A stretch of DNA of 14,943 nt from DATKSS01 sp049582065. Its GTDB lineage: Bacteria > Chloroflexota > Dormibacteria > Dormibacterales > Dormibacteraceae. Below are positions 1 to 6,365 of the stretch, in pieces. Numbering within the stretch: position 1 is the first letter of the stretch; the number at the start of each line of letters is the position of its first letter. The translations under genes and the position numbers were made by a program. The notes under the pieces are model-generated. The model did not search any database. It was not told the origin of the DNA and saw only the letters and a list, made by a program, of their open reading frames with translations. The stretch is taken from contig JBAUTF010000160.1 of assembly GCA_049582065.1 (NCBI GenBank), positions 1 to 14,943 on the forward strand. Direction: 5' to 3'.

Positions 1-212
1 TCGCCAACTCCCACCTGTCGAGGGTCGAGCAGTTCAAGCGCTTCACGATCCTTCCGTCCGAATGGTCGCCAGAGTCGGAAGAGCTGACGCCGACCATGAA
101 GCTCAAGCGACGCGTCATCCACAGCAAATACCAGCCGCAGATCGAGGCCATGTACGGCAATCCGCCGGGCGGCCACTCGGTGGACGCGGCGATGGAGAAC
201 GCCGAGGTCTAG
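1..212 (+). CDS. C-terminal end of an AMP-forming acyl-CoA synthetase (partial)
   Basis: An open frame enters at the left edge (first full codon at 3) and ends at TAG 210-212, giving about 69 residues. The stretch VEQFKRFTILPSEWSPES, followed by EELTPTMKLKRRVI, matches the C-terminal lid subdomain of long-chain acyl-CoA synthetases (FadD/FAA type, ANL superfamily). There a LTPTxKxKRR motif carries the catalytic lysine region and a helix ending near YxxxIEAMY closes the protein. Such enzymes activate fatty acids to acyl-CoA through an acyl-adenylate. Only the last tenth of the protein lies here, so substrate chain length cannot be judged. The gene converges on the minus-strand genes, and its stop shares the palindrome CTAG with the stop of the neighbouring small gene. 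The family assignment rests on the motif read by eye. Confidence 0.72.
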   Translation, partial: ANSHLSRVEQFKRFTILPSEWSPESEELTPTMKLKRRVIHSKYQPQIEAMYGNPPGGHSVDAAMENAEV

Positions 213-400
213 GTTTTCGGCGCTGTCGCTTTCGACCTGGCCGCTGGTTTGAAGCCCATGACCGCCTCGGTGAAGAGGCGCGTAGCGAGCCGGCTTTTGG
301 GCTCGCCGGCTCGGGCGGCGACTTTGGCCAGCTGGTCGACGACCCGGGGCTCGACGCTGAGCCGGTACAGCTGCTTGACTACCGGGGGTTTCTGTCTCAT
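209..400 (-). CDS. Small ribbon-helix-helix-like protein, 63 aa
   Basis: This 63-residue protein starts at ATG 400-398 behind a perfect AGGAGG placed 7 nt upstream, which is the main evidence that it is a real gene. Residues 9-45 look like a ribbon-helix-helix (CopG/Arc) fold: a short strand (KQLYRLSVEP), a helix (VVDQLAKVAARAG), a turn, and a second helix beginning PKSRLATRLFTEAV. The C-terminus is basic (KPAARSKATAPKT). RHH proteins usually bind DNA as dimers, as antitoxins or small repressors. No toxin gene is visible beside it, so a toxin-antitoxin role is not supported. It lies 143 bp beyond rpsI in the same direction, and its TAG stop overlaps the convergent acyl-CoA synthetase stop within CTAG. 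It could also be a lineage-specific protein of unknown role. Confidence 0.6.
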   Translation of the reverse strand: MRQKPPVVKQLYRLSVEPRVVDQLAKVAARAGEPKSRLATRLFTEAVMGFKPAARSKATAPKT

Positions 401-407
401 GGCATGT

Positions 408-413
408 CCTCCT
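408..413 (-). promoter_or_regulatory. Consensus ribosome-binding site of the RHH-like gene
   Basis: The minus strand reads AGGAGG, with a 7-nt spacer before ATG 400-398. It is the full anti-16S consensus and fixes the start of the small gene. The other ATG nearby (405-403) would leave only 2 nt of spacer and lies in another frame. Confidence 0.8.
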
Positions 414-440
414 GAGTTCTTAGGCCCAGGATTGTGCGAG

Positions 441-470
441 ACAGGCGGCGTGGTTTCCTACCCCGCCTGT
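441..470 (-). terminator. Hairpin beyond rpsI, possible terminator without a U-tract
   Basis: ACAGGCGG (441-448) and CCGCCTGT (463-470) form a perfect 8-bp inverted repeat around a 14-nt loop, in the gap between rpsI and the RHH-like gene. In the minus-strand transcript GGT/ACC inside the loop could extend the stem. No T-run follows on the minus strand, so this is not a classical intrinsic terminator. With the palindrome at 510-531 it is the only candidate for ending the ribosomal-protein transcript. Confidence 0.3.
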
Positions 471-490
471 TAAGGCCGCCGTCTGGTCGC

Positions 491-540
491 CACCCGTGGG
501 GAGGTGGGTACTTCCCGCGTAGCGGGGAAGTTTCAGGGGT
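491..540 (-). repeat. Family A palindromic repeat, copy A1 (downstream of rpsI)
   Basis: The core ACTTCCC-GC gta GC-GGGGAAGT (510-531) is a near-perfect hairpin with one bulged base. It is framed by CCACCC (490-495) and GGGTGG near 537-542, which can pair as an outer stem. The core resembles the other family A copies (stem CTTCCCCGC/GCGGGGAAG), but the second stem typical of the family is altered here. It lies just past the rpsI stop and would be at the 3' end of the operon transcript. Confidence 0.5.
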
Positions 541-543
541 GGG

Positions 544-936
544 TTACCGCTTCGTGTACTGCGGTGCCTTGCGGGCGCGCTTGAGCCCGTACTTCTTGCG
601 CTCTTTCATCCGGGCGTCGCGTGTCATCAGGCCGGCTTTCTTCAGCGCCGGCCGGAAGGCAGGGTCGAAGCTGCACAGCGCTCGGGCGATGCCATGCGCG
701 ATGGCGCCGGCCTGCCCGCTGGTGCCGCCGCCGGTCACCTTGATGCTGATGTCGAACCTGCGCTGAGTGCTGGTCACGCGAAGAGGCGCCAGCGCCGCCA
801 TCTCGAGCACTCGCCGTCCGAGGTAAGCGAGGGGATCCTTGTCGTTGACCGTGACGCGACCTTCGCCCGGCTGGATCCGCACCCGCGCGATGGCGTTCTT
901 GCGCCGGCCGGTGCCTCGATTGAACGTCTCAGCCAA
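544..936 (-). CDS. rpsI: Small-subunit ribosomal protein S9 (uS9)
   Basis: This 130-residue protein is a complete S9 of normal length. It opens with the family's GTGRRKNAIARVRI (residues 8-21), has the glycine-rich GGGTSGQAGAIAHGIARAL (68-87) with one further residue between, and ends KERKKYGLKRARKAPQYTKR. The last arginine is the conserved C-terminal residue that reaches the P-site tRNA in the 30S subunit. The start is TTG at 936-934, seven nt behind GGGAGAG, and overlaps the rplM stop by 8 nt, so translation is probably coupled to rplM. rplM-rpsI is a standard pair. It is the last ribosomal gene of the cluster, and its TAA is followed by hairpins. Confidence 0.97.
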   Translation of the reverse strand: MAETFNRGTGRRKNAIARVRIQPGEGRVTVNDKDPLAYLGRRVLEMAALAPLRVTSTQRRFDISIKVTGGGTSGQAGAIAHGIARALCSFDPAFRPALKKAGLMTRDARMKERKKYGLKRARKAPQYTKR

Positions 937-1393
937 CCTTCATCTCTCCCTTGGCGTCGAAGGTGATCACCTTCGGCTTCTGTGCCTGGTGCCCATGCTC
1001 GGCCCCGGCGTAGACGCGAAGCCGGGTGAGCATGTCCGCTCCAAGCGTGTTTCTCTGCAGCATTCCGCGCACCGCGGTCATCACCGGGAACGTCGGGTCG
1101 ATCTCCTGCGCCTTCTGCAGCGTTCGCTTGCGCAGGCCGCCGGGATACCCGCTGTACCGGGTGTAGACCTTGGTCTCCATCTTGGTCCCGGTCACCTTGA
1201 CCTTGGCCGCGTTGATGACGACCACGTGGTCGCCGCTGTTCAGGTGCGGCGTGAACGTTGGCTTGTGCTTGCCGCGCAGGATCTTCGCCACGCACGAGGC
1301 AAGGCGGCCGAGCACCTGATCCGTGGCATCGACCACGTACCAATCGCTGTGCAAGTCCGCGGCTTTCGCCGTCCACGTCTTCTGTTTGCTCAT
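929..1393 (-). CDS. rplM: Large-subunit ribosomal protein L13 (uL13)
   Basis: This 154-residue protein has the L13 hallmarks: W-YVVDATDQVLGRLAS near residues 18-33, LRGKHKPTFTPHLNSGDHVVVINA (39-62, in two adjoining blocks), YSGYPGGLR (80-88), and a central MLQRNTLGADMLTRLRVYAG. L13 is an early-assembly 23S rRNA binder of the 50S subunit. The ATG at 1393-1391 sits 7 nt behind AGGGA. The gene follows truA by 10 nt and overlaps rpsI by 8 nt. The C-terminus (ITFDAKGEMKVG) is slightly longer than in E. coli L13 (142 aa). Confidence 0.97.
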   Translation of the reverse strand: MSKQKTWTAKAADLHSDWYVVDATDQVLGRLASCVAKILRGKHKPTFTPHLNSGDHVVVINAAKVKVTGTKMETKVYTRYSGYPGGLRKRTLQKAQEIDPTFPVMTAVRGMLQRNTLGADMLTRLRVYAGAEHGHQAQKPKVITFDAKGEMKVG

Positions 1394-1403
1394 ATCGGGT
1401 TCC

Positions 1404-2135
1404 CTAGTAAATCACTTCCACCAACGTCAGGCCCCCAGCGGGGGCCGTCCGCGCCGCCTCGCGGCGGTCTCGCGTTCCAAGGACCTTTCCCACCCACTCG
1501 GGCGGCCGCCGGCCGCGACCGACCTCGGCCAGAGCCCCGGCGATGCTCCTCGCCAGGCCTCGCAGGAAGCCCTCCGCGACCAGCTCGAGCTCGACGAACT
1601 CCCCGTGCCGCTCGACTCGCGCCGAGCGCATCTCGCGCACCCGCGCGTCCGGCGGCTCCGAAGCCGAGCAGAAGCTGGTCCAGTCGTGCCTGCCGATCAG
1701 CGCCCGGGCCGCCACGGACATCGCTTCGACGTCCAGCGGACCGCGCACGTGCCAGCAGCGGCTCCGCTCCAGGGCCGTACGCGAGGGGCGGTCCAGGTAG
1801 CGGTAGCGGTAGCGCCGCCAGCGCGCGGAGTAGCGAGCGTGAAAGTCATCCGGCACGGCCTCGGCCGAAACCACCGCCACGTCATCCGGCAGGCGCGCAT
1901 TCAGCGCCCCCACCAGCCGTTGTGGCGAGATCCTTGTCCCGGTGCGAAAGCTGACCACCTGACCTTCGGCGTGGGCGCCGGCGTCAGTCCGCCCTGCGGC
2001 GTACACCGTGTGCTCCGCGCCCGTCACCTCGAGCAGCGCCCGCTTCAGCTCGGCCTCCACGGTGCGACCGTGGGATTGCTGCTGCCACCCGGCAAAACCC
2101 GCCCCGTCGTACTCCAGCACGACCTTGATATTCAC
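1404..2135 (-). CDS. truA: tRNA pseudouridine(38-40) synthase TruA
   Basis: This 243-residue protein is TruA, which isomerises uridines 38-40 in the anticodon arm of many tRNAs. It begins NIKVVLEYDGAGFAGWQQQ, and the catalytic motif AAGRTDAGAHAEGQV puts the nucleophilic aspartate at D51. Later family segments include FHARYSARWRRYRYRYL, DWTSFCSAS and a C-terminal FLRGLARSIAGALAEVGRGR. The length is typical (about 245). The start is GTG 2135-2133, with GGAAG about 7 nt upstream. truA between rplQ and rplM is a common arrangement in Gram-positive and related bacteria. A 110-bp gap carrying family A repeats separates it from rplQ. Confidence 0.95.
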   Translation of the reverse strand: MNIKVVLEYDGAGFAGWQQQSHGRTVEAELKRALLEVTGAEHTVYAAGRTDAGAHAEGQVVSFRTGTRISPQRLVGALNARLPDDVAVVSAEAVPDDFHARYSARWRRYRYRYLDRPSRTALERSRCWHVRGPLDVEAMSVAARALIGRHDWTSFCSASEPPDARVREMRSARVERHGEFVELELVAEGFLRGLARSIAGALAEVGRGRRPPEWVGKVLGTRDRREAARTAPAGGLTLVEVIY

Positions 2136-2166
2136 TTTTTAACTTCCACCATTTTTGGGGATTCCA

Positions 2167-2246
2167 TCCTCCCCATCCGGCGCTGCGCGCCACCTTCCCC
2201 GCCAGCGGGGAAGTGACTTAATCATCCCCGCAGGCGGGGAAGTCAC
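2167..2246 (-). repeat. Family A palindromic repeat, copy A2 (rplQ-truA gap, two units)
   Basis: Two CCCCGC/GCGGGG hairpins lie in tandem. The first is CTTCCCCGC (2194-2202), loop CA, GCGGGGAAG (2205-2213). The second is TCCCCGC (2225-2231), loop AG, GCGGGGA (2234-2240). Each is flanked by GTCACT/AGTGAC-like bases. A GGCGC-tgc-GCGCC-like second stem and CCTCCCCAT at 2168-2176 complete the family layout. The repeat fills most of the 110-bp gap and begins immediately at the rplQ stop. No T-run suggests termination, and transcription must pass through to reach truA unless there is an unseen promoter. Confidence 0.7.
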
Positions 2247-2599
2247 TAATCGACTAATTCGATGATCACCATCGGTGCGGCGTCGCCCAGGCGTGGGCCC
2301 TTGTGGATGATCCGCGTGTATCCGCCCGGCCTCTCTGCGAGCCTCGGCATGAGGTTCGAGAAAAGCCTCTCCACCACCTCCGGTTTCGAGACGTCCTCGC
2401 TCACGCGCCGACGCGCGTTGAGGTCCTGCCCCTTGGCCGTCGTGATGATGCGCTCGACCCAGCGTCGGAGCTCCTTCGCCTTCGGCTCGGTCGTGGTGAT
2501 GCGGCCGCTCTCGAGCAGGGACGTGCACAGGTTGCGCATGAGCGCTTTGCGTGCGTCGGTGTCCCGGTTGAAGTGGCGGCCGCTCTTCTGGTGTCTCAT
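2246..2599 (-). CDS. rplQ: Large-subunit ribosomal protein L17 (bL17)
   Basis: This 117-residue protein is a complete L17. It has the invariant MRHQKSGRHFNRDTDARKAL start, LLESGRITTTEPKAKELRRWVERIIT in two adjoining blocks over about residues 28-53, and the C-terminal GGYTRIIHKGPRLGDAAPMVIIEL. L17 lines the outer surface near the 50S exit tunnel. It starts at ATG 2599-2597, 7 nt after rpoA, the usual rpoA-rplQ end of the alpha operon. Its length matches the family (about 115-130). The stop TAG directly abuts a family A palindromic repeat. Confidence 0.97.
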   Translation of the reverse strand: MRHQKSGRHFNRDTDARKALMRNLCTSLLESGRITTTEPKAKELRRWVERIITTAKGQDLNARRRVSEDVSKPEVVERLFSNLMPRLAERPGGYTRIIHKGPRLGDAAPMVIIELVD

Positions 2600-2606
2600 T
2601 CAGCTA

Positions 2607-3575
2607 TCAGCTCCGAAGGACGGTGCCCATCTCCTCGGGCTTGATGAAGCCTTTCTCGACGAGCTTCTCTTTGATCTCGTCGAGGGACTTGCGTCCGAAG
2701 TTGCGCAGTGCGAGCAGCTCCTCCTCACGCTTCTGGAGCAGCTGTCCAACAGTCTGGATCTCGTTCGCCTTCAAGCAGTTGAAGGCCCGCACCGACAGGT
2801 CGAGCTCCTCGATCGGCGTGTCCGCCAGGCGGTTCTGGCCCGTCTTCTCGCCCTTGCGCTCGTCCTCGCCCTGCTTGATGCGGTCCCCGAAGCTCACGAA
2901 GAGCCTCAGGTGCTGGGTGAACAGCTCGGCGGCGTGGCTCACGGCCTCTTCCGGCGACATCGTGCCGTCGGTCCAGACCTCGATCAGGAGCCGGTCGTAG
3001 TCGGTCGACTGGCCGACACGGGTCTTCTCGACCGTGAAGTTCGCCTTCTCCACCGGGGAGAAGATGGAATCGATCGGGATCACGCCGATCGGCTGGCCCT
3101 CGCGCTTGTTGCGGTCCGCCGGCACGTAGCCCTTGCCACGCTCGACGTTGAGCTCGATCCGCAGGTGGCCCTTGGCAGCCAGCGTGCAGATGTAGAGGTC
3201 GGGGTTGACGATCTCGACGTCGGATGAAGCCTGGATGTGCGAAGCGCGCACCTCCGCCGGGCCCTTGACGTCGAGCAGCAGGGTGACCGGGTCCTCGGTG
3301 AAGCTCTTCAAGCAGAGCCTCTTGAGGTTGAGGATGACCTCGGTCACGTCCTCCTTCACGTGCGGGATCGCTGTGAACTCGTGCGCGACGCCATCGATCT
3401 GGATCGAGGTCACGGCCGCTCCCCACAACGACGAGAGCAGCACGCGGCGAAGCGTGTTGCCGAGCGTCGTCCCGAATCCAGGGTCTAGCGGCTCGATGTC
3501 GAACTTGCCGTAGTTCGCGCTCGTCTCGAGCTTGCGGACCTTCGGGGTCACTGTCATTTGGGTGTCAATTGCCAA
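2607..3575 (-). CDS. rpoA: DNA-directed RNA polymerase subunit alpha
   Basis: This 322-residue protein is the RNA polymerase alpha subunit, whose N-terminal domain dimerises to nucleate enzyme assembly. NYGKFDIEPLDPGFGTTLGN (21-40), then TLRRVLLSSLWGAAV, are the signature of that domain. After a linker (about 232-252) comes the C-terminal domain, with VRAFNCLKANEIQTVGQLL (262-280) and LRNFGRKSLDEIKEKL. These carry the Arg (R263), Asn (N266) and Lys (K269) that in other alpha subunits touch UP elements and activators. The start given is TTG 3575 behind GGAGGT with a rather long spacer of about 11 nt. ATG 3557 (M7) would also give a normal family N-terminus, so the start is unsure by six codons. 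It follows rpsD by 23 nt. Confidence 0.97.
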   Translation of the reverse strand: MAIDTQMTVTPKVRKLETSANYGKFDIEPLDPGFGTTLGNTLRRVLLSSLWGAAVTSIQIDGVAHEFTAIPHVKEDVTEVILNLKRLCLKSFTEDPVTLLLDVKGPAEVRASHIQASSDVEIVNPDLYICTLAAKGHLRIELNVERGKGYVPADRNKREGQPIGVIPIDSIFSPVEKANFTVEKTRVGQSTDYDRLLIEVWTDGTMSPEEAVSHAAELFTQHLRLFVSFGDRIKQGEDERKGEKTGQNRLADTPIEELDLSVRAFNCLKANEIQTVGQLLQKREEELLALRNFGRKSLDEIKEKLVEKGFIKPEEMGTVLRS

Positions 3576-3598
3576 CTTGGGTGTTTACCTCCGTCCCA

Positions 3599-4219
3599 TT
3601 ACCGAGAGTAGAACTCGACGATCAACTGTTCCTCGACCCCGGTCTCCATTTCGTGGCGGTCCGGCCGGGCGAGGACTTTCGCGGACTTGTCGTCCGCGTT
3701 GAAAGACAGCCATGAGGGCACCGGCCTCACCTTGGAGGACTCCAGCGCCACATCGAATACGCCGTTTGCCGGCTTGACCTTCAGCACGTCTCCAGGCTTC
3801 AGCTGGTAGGACGGCACGTTGACCGTCTTGCCGTTGACCTCGAAGTGCCTGTGGCTGACCAGCTGGCGCGCCTGTTTGCGCGAAGCGCCCAGACCGAGCC
3901 GGTAGACGACGTTGTCCAGCCGGAACTCGAGGTGCCGCAGCAGGTTGATACCGGTCACACCCGGCTCGTCCGTGGCCAGGTTGAAGTAAATCCGGAACTG
4001 CTTCTCGAGCAAGCCATAGATACGGCGAGCCTTCTGCTTGGCGCGGAGCTGCAGGCCGTAGTCCGACGTCTTGCGTTTGCGCGCCTGGCCGTGCATGCCG
4101 GGCGCGAACGCGCGCCGCTCGATGGCGCATTTCGGCGTATAGCAGCGCTCGCCCTTGAGGTAGAGCTTGGCGCCCTCGCGGCGGCAGAAGCGGCAAACGG
4201 GGCCGCTGTAATTCGCCAT
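3599..4219 (-). CDS. rpsD: Small-subunit ribosomal protein S4 (uS4), zinc-type
   Basis: This 206-residue protein is S4, a primary 16S rRNA binder that nucleates 30S assembly. The N-terminus has four cysteines, C9, C12, C26 and C31 (VCRFC then RCYTPKC), which form a zinc site in the C+ version of S4. Next come MHGQARKRKTSDYGLQLRAK and the S4 RNA-binding domain from about 98 to 160 (FRLDNVVYRLGLGASRKQAR, VNGKTVNVPSYQLKPGD). It ends IVEFYSR, as the family does. The ATG 4219-4217 lies only 3 nt after the rpsK stop and has no strong ribosome-binding site of its own, so it is probably coupled to rpsK. In many bacteria S4 represses the alpha operon, but no S4 target was identified here. Confidence 0.97.
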   Translation of the reverse strand: MANYSGPVCRFCRREGAKLYLKGERCYTPKCAIERRAFAPGMHGQARKRKTSDYGLQLRAKQKARRIYGLLEKQFRIYFNLATDEPGVTGINLLRHLEFRLDNVVYRLGLGASRKQARQLVSHRHFEVNGKTVNVPSYQLKPGDVLKVKPANGVFDVALESSKVRPVPSWLSFNADDKSAKVLARPDRHEMETGVEEQLIVEFYSR

Positions 4220-4222
4220 GCT

Positions 4223-4615
4223 CTAAACCCTGCGCCGCTTCGGCGGCCGGCACCCGTTGTGCGGGATCGGCGTCACGTCTGTGATGGCGCTGACCTCCAG
4301 GCCGGCCGCCTGGAGCGAGCGGATCGCCGCCTCGCGGCCCGCGCCCGGGCCGCGGACGAAGACCTCGATCGAGCGCATGCCGTGCTCCAGCGCCTTCTTG
4401 GCGGTGGTCTCGCCCGTCTGCTGCGCGGCGAACGGGGTCGACTTGCGGCTTCCCTTGAAGCCCTGGGCGCCTGCGGAGCCCCACGAGATGACGTTTCCGT
4501 CGAGGTCGGTGATCGAGATGATGGTGTTGTTGAACGTGCTCTGGATGTGAGCCTGGCCGTTGACCACGTTCTTGCGCTCGCGGCGCCTCGTGCGGACGAC
4601 TTTCTTCTTGGCCAT
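4223..4615 (-). CDS. rpsK: Small-subunit ribosomal protein S11 (uS11)
   Basis: This 130-residue protein is S11 of the 30S platform. It shows AHIQSTFNNTIISITDLDGN (22-41), WGSAGAQGFKGSRKSTPFAA in the middle, VRGPGAGREAAIRSLQAAGL, and the universally conserved end DVTPIPHNGCRPPKRRRV. The ATG 4615-4613 is 7 nt behind GGAGG, which sits in a GGAGGCCTCC palindrome at the edge of the upstream gap. A longer in-frame extension through the gap back to 4759 has no homology to S11 and is not used. The 184-bp gap to rpsM is unusual for this pair and holds a family B repeat. Confidence 0.97.
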   Translation of the reverse strand: MAKKKVVRTRRRERKNVVNGQAHIQSTFNNTIISITDLDGNVISWGSAGAQGFKGSRKSTPFAAQQTGETTAKKALEHGMRSIEVFVRGPGAGREAAIRSLQAAGLEVSAITDVTPIPHNGCRPPKRRRV

Positions 4616-4632
4616 CAGGAGGCCTCCGACGT

Positions 4633-4780
4633 GCCGGCGGCGAGAGATCCGGCGACCAGGTGGTCCCAGTCCGGGTGAAGGGTACGACGGGCTAGGAGCG
4701 CATCGGTAGATGCGTGACGACGCCCGGCGGGGGCCCCTGAGCCCGGAATGGGGCCGCATGGGCGCTGCAGATCCGTCGAC
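4633..4780 (-). repeat. Family B intergenic element, copy B1 (rpsM-rpsK gap)
   Basis: The rpsM-rpsK gap (4616-4799) holds an element whose ends match the rplO-secY gap. 4751-4775 matches 8651-8675 at 23 of 25 positions (core GGGCCGCATGGGCGC). 4641-4666 matches 8543-8568 at 22 of 26 (core CGAGAGAT, then CCAGGTGG). The region between is more diverged. Both copies have the same orientation relative to the operon. No protein similarity was recognised and no SD-led ORF was seen in the gap. Confidence 0.65.
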
Positions 4781-4799
4781 GGCACGGCGGAGGGCTCCA

Positions 4800-5198
4800 T
4801 CACTTGCCCGCTTTGACCTTCTTCTTGCCGGCGACCGCGCGCTTGGGACCGCGGCGTCCGCGGGCGTTGGTGCGGGTGCGCTGGCCGCGCACGGGCAGGC
4901 CGCGGCGGTGCCGTGAGCCGCGGTACGAGCCGATCTCGGTCAGGCGCTTGATATTCATCGCGACCTCGCGCCGGAGGTCTCCCTCGATGAGGACGTCCTT
5001 CGCGGTGGCCATGCGGTCGATGATCTGACGGAGCCGTCCGACCTCTTCCTCGCTGAGGTCCTTGGTCCGGGTGTCGGGGTTCAGGTTCGCCATCTTGACG
5101 AGCTTGGCGGCCGTGGTATTCCCGATGCCATGGATGTACGTCAGAGAGATCACGACCCGCTTCTGCGGGGGTATGTCTACACCGGCGATTCTCGCCAT
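4800..5198 (-). CDS. rpsM: Small-subunit ribosomal protein S13 (uS13)
   Basis: This 132-residue protein is S13 of the 30S head, which contacts P-site tRNA and the 50S bridge. It begins MARIAGVDIPPQKRVVISLT, continues with YIHGIGNTTAAKLV (helix-two-turns-helix) and has LTEIGSYRGSRHRRGLPVRG, followed by QRTRTNARGRRGPKR and a Lys-rich tail ending KKKVKAGK. The length is normal (about 120-130). The ATG 5198-5196 lies 4 nt behind GGGAG, 8 nt after rpmJ. infA-rpmJ-rpsM is the standard order at the start of the alpha operon. Its stop is followed by the repeat-filled gap before rpsK. Confidence 0.97.
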   Translation of the reverse strand: MARIAGVDIPPQKRVVISLTYIHGIGNTTAAKLVKMANLNPDTRTKDLSEEEVGRLRQIIDRMATAKDVLIEGDLRREVAMNIKRLTEIGSYRGSRHRRGLPVRGQRTRTNARGRRGPKRAVAGKKKVKAGK

Positions 5199-5206
5199 TT
5201 AACTCC

Positions 5207-5323
5207 CTAGCCCTGCCTCTGCTTGTGTTTCGGCGTCTTGGAGCAGATGACGCGCACCACCCCGTTCCGCTTGATCACCTTGCAGCTCGGACACATCTTC
5301 TTGACGGACGGACGTACCTTCAT
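5207..5323 (-). CDS. rpmJ: Large-subunit ribosomal protein L36 (bL36), zinc-type
   Basis: This 38-residue protein starts MKVRPSVKKMCPSCKVIKRN and ends CSKTPKHKQRQG, which is unmistakably L36. C11, C14, C27 and H33 are the zinc ligands of the C+ form. The family norm is 37 residues, and this copy has one extra residue between C27 and the histidine (SKTPKH instead of the usual ENPKH type). The ATG 5323-5321 overlaps the infA stop in ATGA, so the two are probably translationally coupled. Confidence 0.96.
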   Translation of the reverse strand: MKVRPSVKKMCPSCKVIKRNGVVRVICSKTPKHKQRQG

Positions 5324-5568
5324 CTCCAAATCTCTCTAATTCGCCCGCGCGACCTGTCGCTGGTCGCAAGCTCGACCCCCACCTTGTCACCGGCGAGGAG
5401 CCGCGTGAAGTGGGTGCCGGCACGATCGGCGACGTGGGCGAGGACCTTGGCCCCGTTCTCGAGCTCAACCCGGTAGACGCCGTTGGGAAGAGGCTCCACC
5501 ACGACCCCCTTCACGAGCGGGGGGCGTTGGGGCACGAACGACGATTGTACCAAAGGGCGGGTGTTCAC
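5320..5568 (-). CDS. infA: Translation initiation factor IF-1
   Basis: The S1-like OB fold of IF-1 is clear: VKGVVVEPLPNGVYRVELEN, then GAKVLAHVADRAGTHFTRLLAGDKVGVEL and RGRI near the end. IF-1 binds the 30S A site during initiation. As drawn (GTG 5568) the protein has 82 residues against the usual 71-73, because 19 residues precede the VKG strand where the family normally has about eight. No convincing ribosome-binding site precedes this GTG, so the true start may be an internal GTG or TTG. The usual AKEDxIEVEG-type N-terminus is absent, and the helical segment after the OB strands is diverged. It lies 14 nt after map and overlaps rpmJ by 4 nt. Confidence 0.9.
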   Translation of the reverse strand: MNTRPLVQSSFVPQRPPLVKGVVVEPLPNGVYRVELENGAKVLAHVADRAGTHFTRLLAGDKVGVELATSDRSRGRIREIWR

Positions 5569-5582
5569 GGCTGCCGCGCTTG

Positions 5583-6365
5583 TCAGGCCCCCACCGCGTC
5601 CCTGTGCTCGGTGGGTGAAAGCGAGGACGTCAGCACGATCGGGCCCTTGTCGGTGATGGCCACGGTGTGCTCGAAATAGGCCGAAAGTGAGCCGTCGGCG
5701 GTGCAGATGGTCCAGCCGTCGGGCTTCATGTACACCTCGTACGAGCCGGCATTCACCATCGGCTCGATCGCCAGGGTCATCCCCGGCTTCAGCCGCGGCG
5801 GGGTGCCCGGGGTGCCGAAGTTGGGCACCTGTGGGTCCTCGTGCATCTGGCGCCCGATCCCGTGGCCGACGAACTGGCGGATGACCGAGAAGCCGGCCGC
5901 CTCCACGTGGCGCTGGATGGCCGCCGATATGTCGCCCAGGTAGCCGCCCGGGCGGGCCTTGTCGATGCCTACGTAGAGCGCCTGTTCGGTCACCTTCAGG
6001 AGGCGCGCGGCCTCCGGGGTGATCTTGCCCGCCCCCACCGTGATGCCAACATCAGCCCAGAAGCCCTCCAGGACCAGGCCCAGGTCCAGGCTGACCAGGT
6101 CACCCTCGGCGACCCTGCGGTTGCCCGGGATGCCGTGGACCGCTTCGTCGTTGATCGAGACGCAGATCGAGCGGGGAAAGCCGTGGTAGCCAAGAAAACC
6201 CGGCGTGGCGCCACCTTCCCGGATCAACCGCTCCGCGATGCGGTCGAGCTCGATCGTCTTGACTCCAGGCTGGCACGCCTCCCTCAAAGGAGGAAGCACG
6301 GACGCGAGCAGGCTGCCCGCCCGGGCCATGAGGTCGATCTCGTGGGCTGTCTTGAGGTTGATCAT
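5583..6365 (-). CDS. map: Methionine aminopeptidase, type I
   Basis: This 260-residue protein removes the initiator methionine from nascent chains. All five dinuclear-metal ligands are visible: D94 (VSLDLG), D105 (WADVG), H168 (FVGHGIG), E201 (AIEPM) and E232 (FEHTVAIT). The substrate-binding H77 (NDEAVHGIP) and H175 are also present. It has no N-terminal zinc-finger or SH3-binding extension, so it is a type Ia enzyme. The ATG 6365-6363 overlaps the adk stop (ATGA). adk-map-infA after secY is the classical order in Gram-positive-like bacteria. The length is normal, although the gene directly upstream has acquired a repeat-encoded tail. Confidence 0.97.
   Translation of the reverse strand: MINLKTAHEIDLMARAGSLLASVLPPLREACQPGVKTIELDRIAERLIREGGATPGFLGYHGFPRSICVSINDEAVHGIPGNRRVAEGDLVSLDLGLVLEGFWADVGITVGAGKITPEAARLLKVTEQALYVGIDKARPGGYLGDISAAIQRHVEAAGFSVIRQFVGHGIGRQMHEDPQVPNFGTPGTPPRLKPGMTLAIEPMVNAGSYEVYMKPDGWTICTADGSLSAYFEHTVAITDKGPIVLTSSLSPTEHRDAVGA

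Noticed and set aside
209..400. Toxin-antitoxin module
   Set aside because: Only the RHH-like part is visible. No toxin-sized ORF with a ribosome-binding site adjoins it.
2151..2176. Terminator after rplQ (GGGGATTCC to CCTCCCC with a nearby run of T/A)
   Set aside because: The stem is only 5 bp, and on the minus (transcribed) strand it is followed by A residues, not U. truA also follows in the same direction.
4616..4759. N-terminal extension of S11 to an upstream ATG (178-residue form), and a 62-codon ORF across the same gap
   Set aside because: The sequence is the family B element, the S11 ATG has its own GGAGG at the right distance, and the extension has no S11 similarity. A similar frame across the other B copy shares a few residues only because the DNA repeats.
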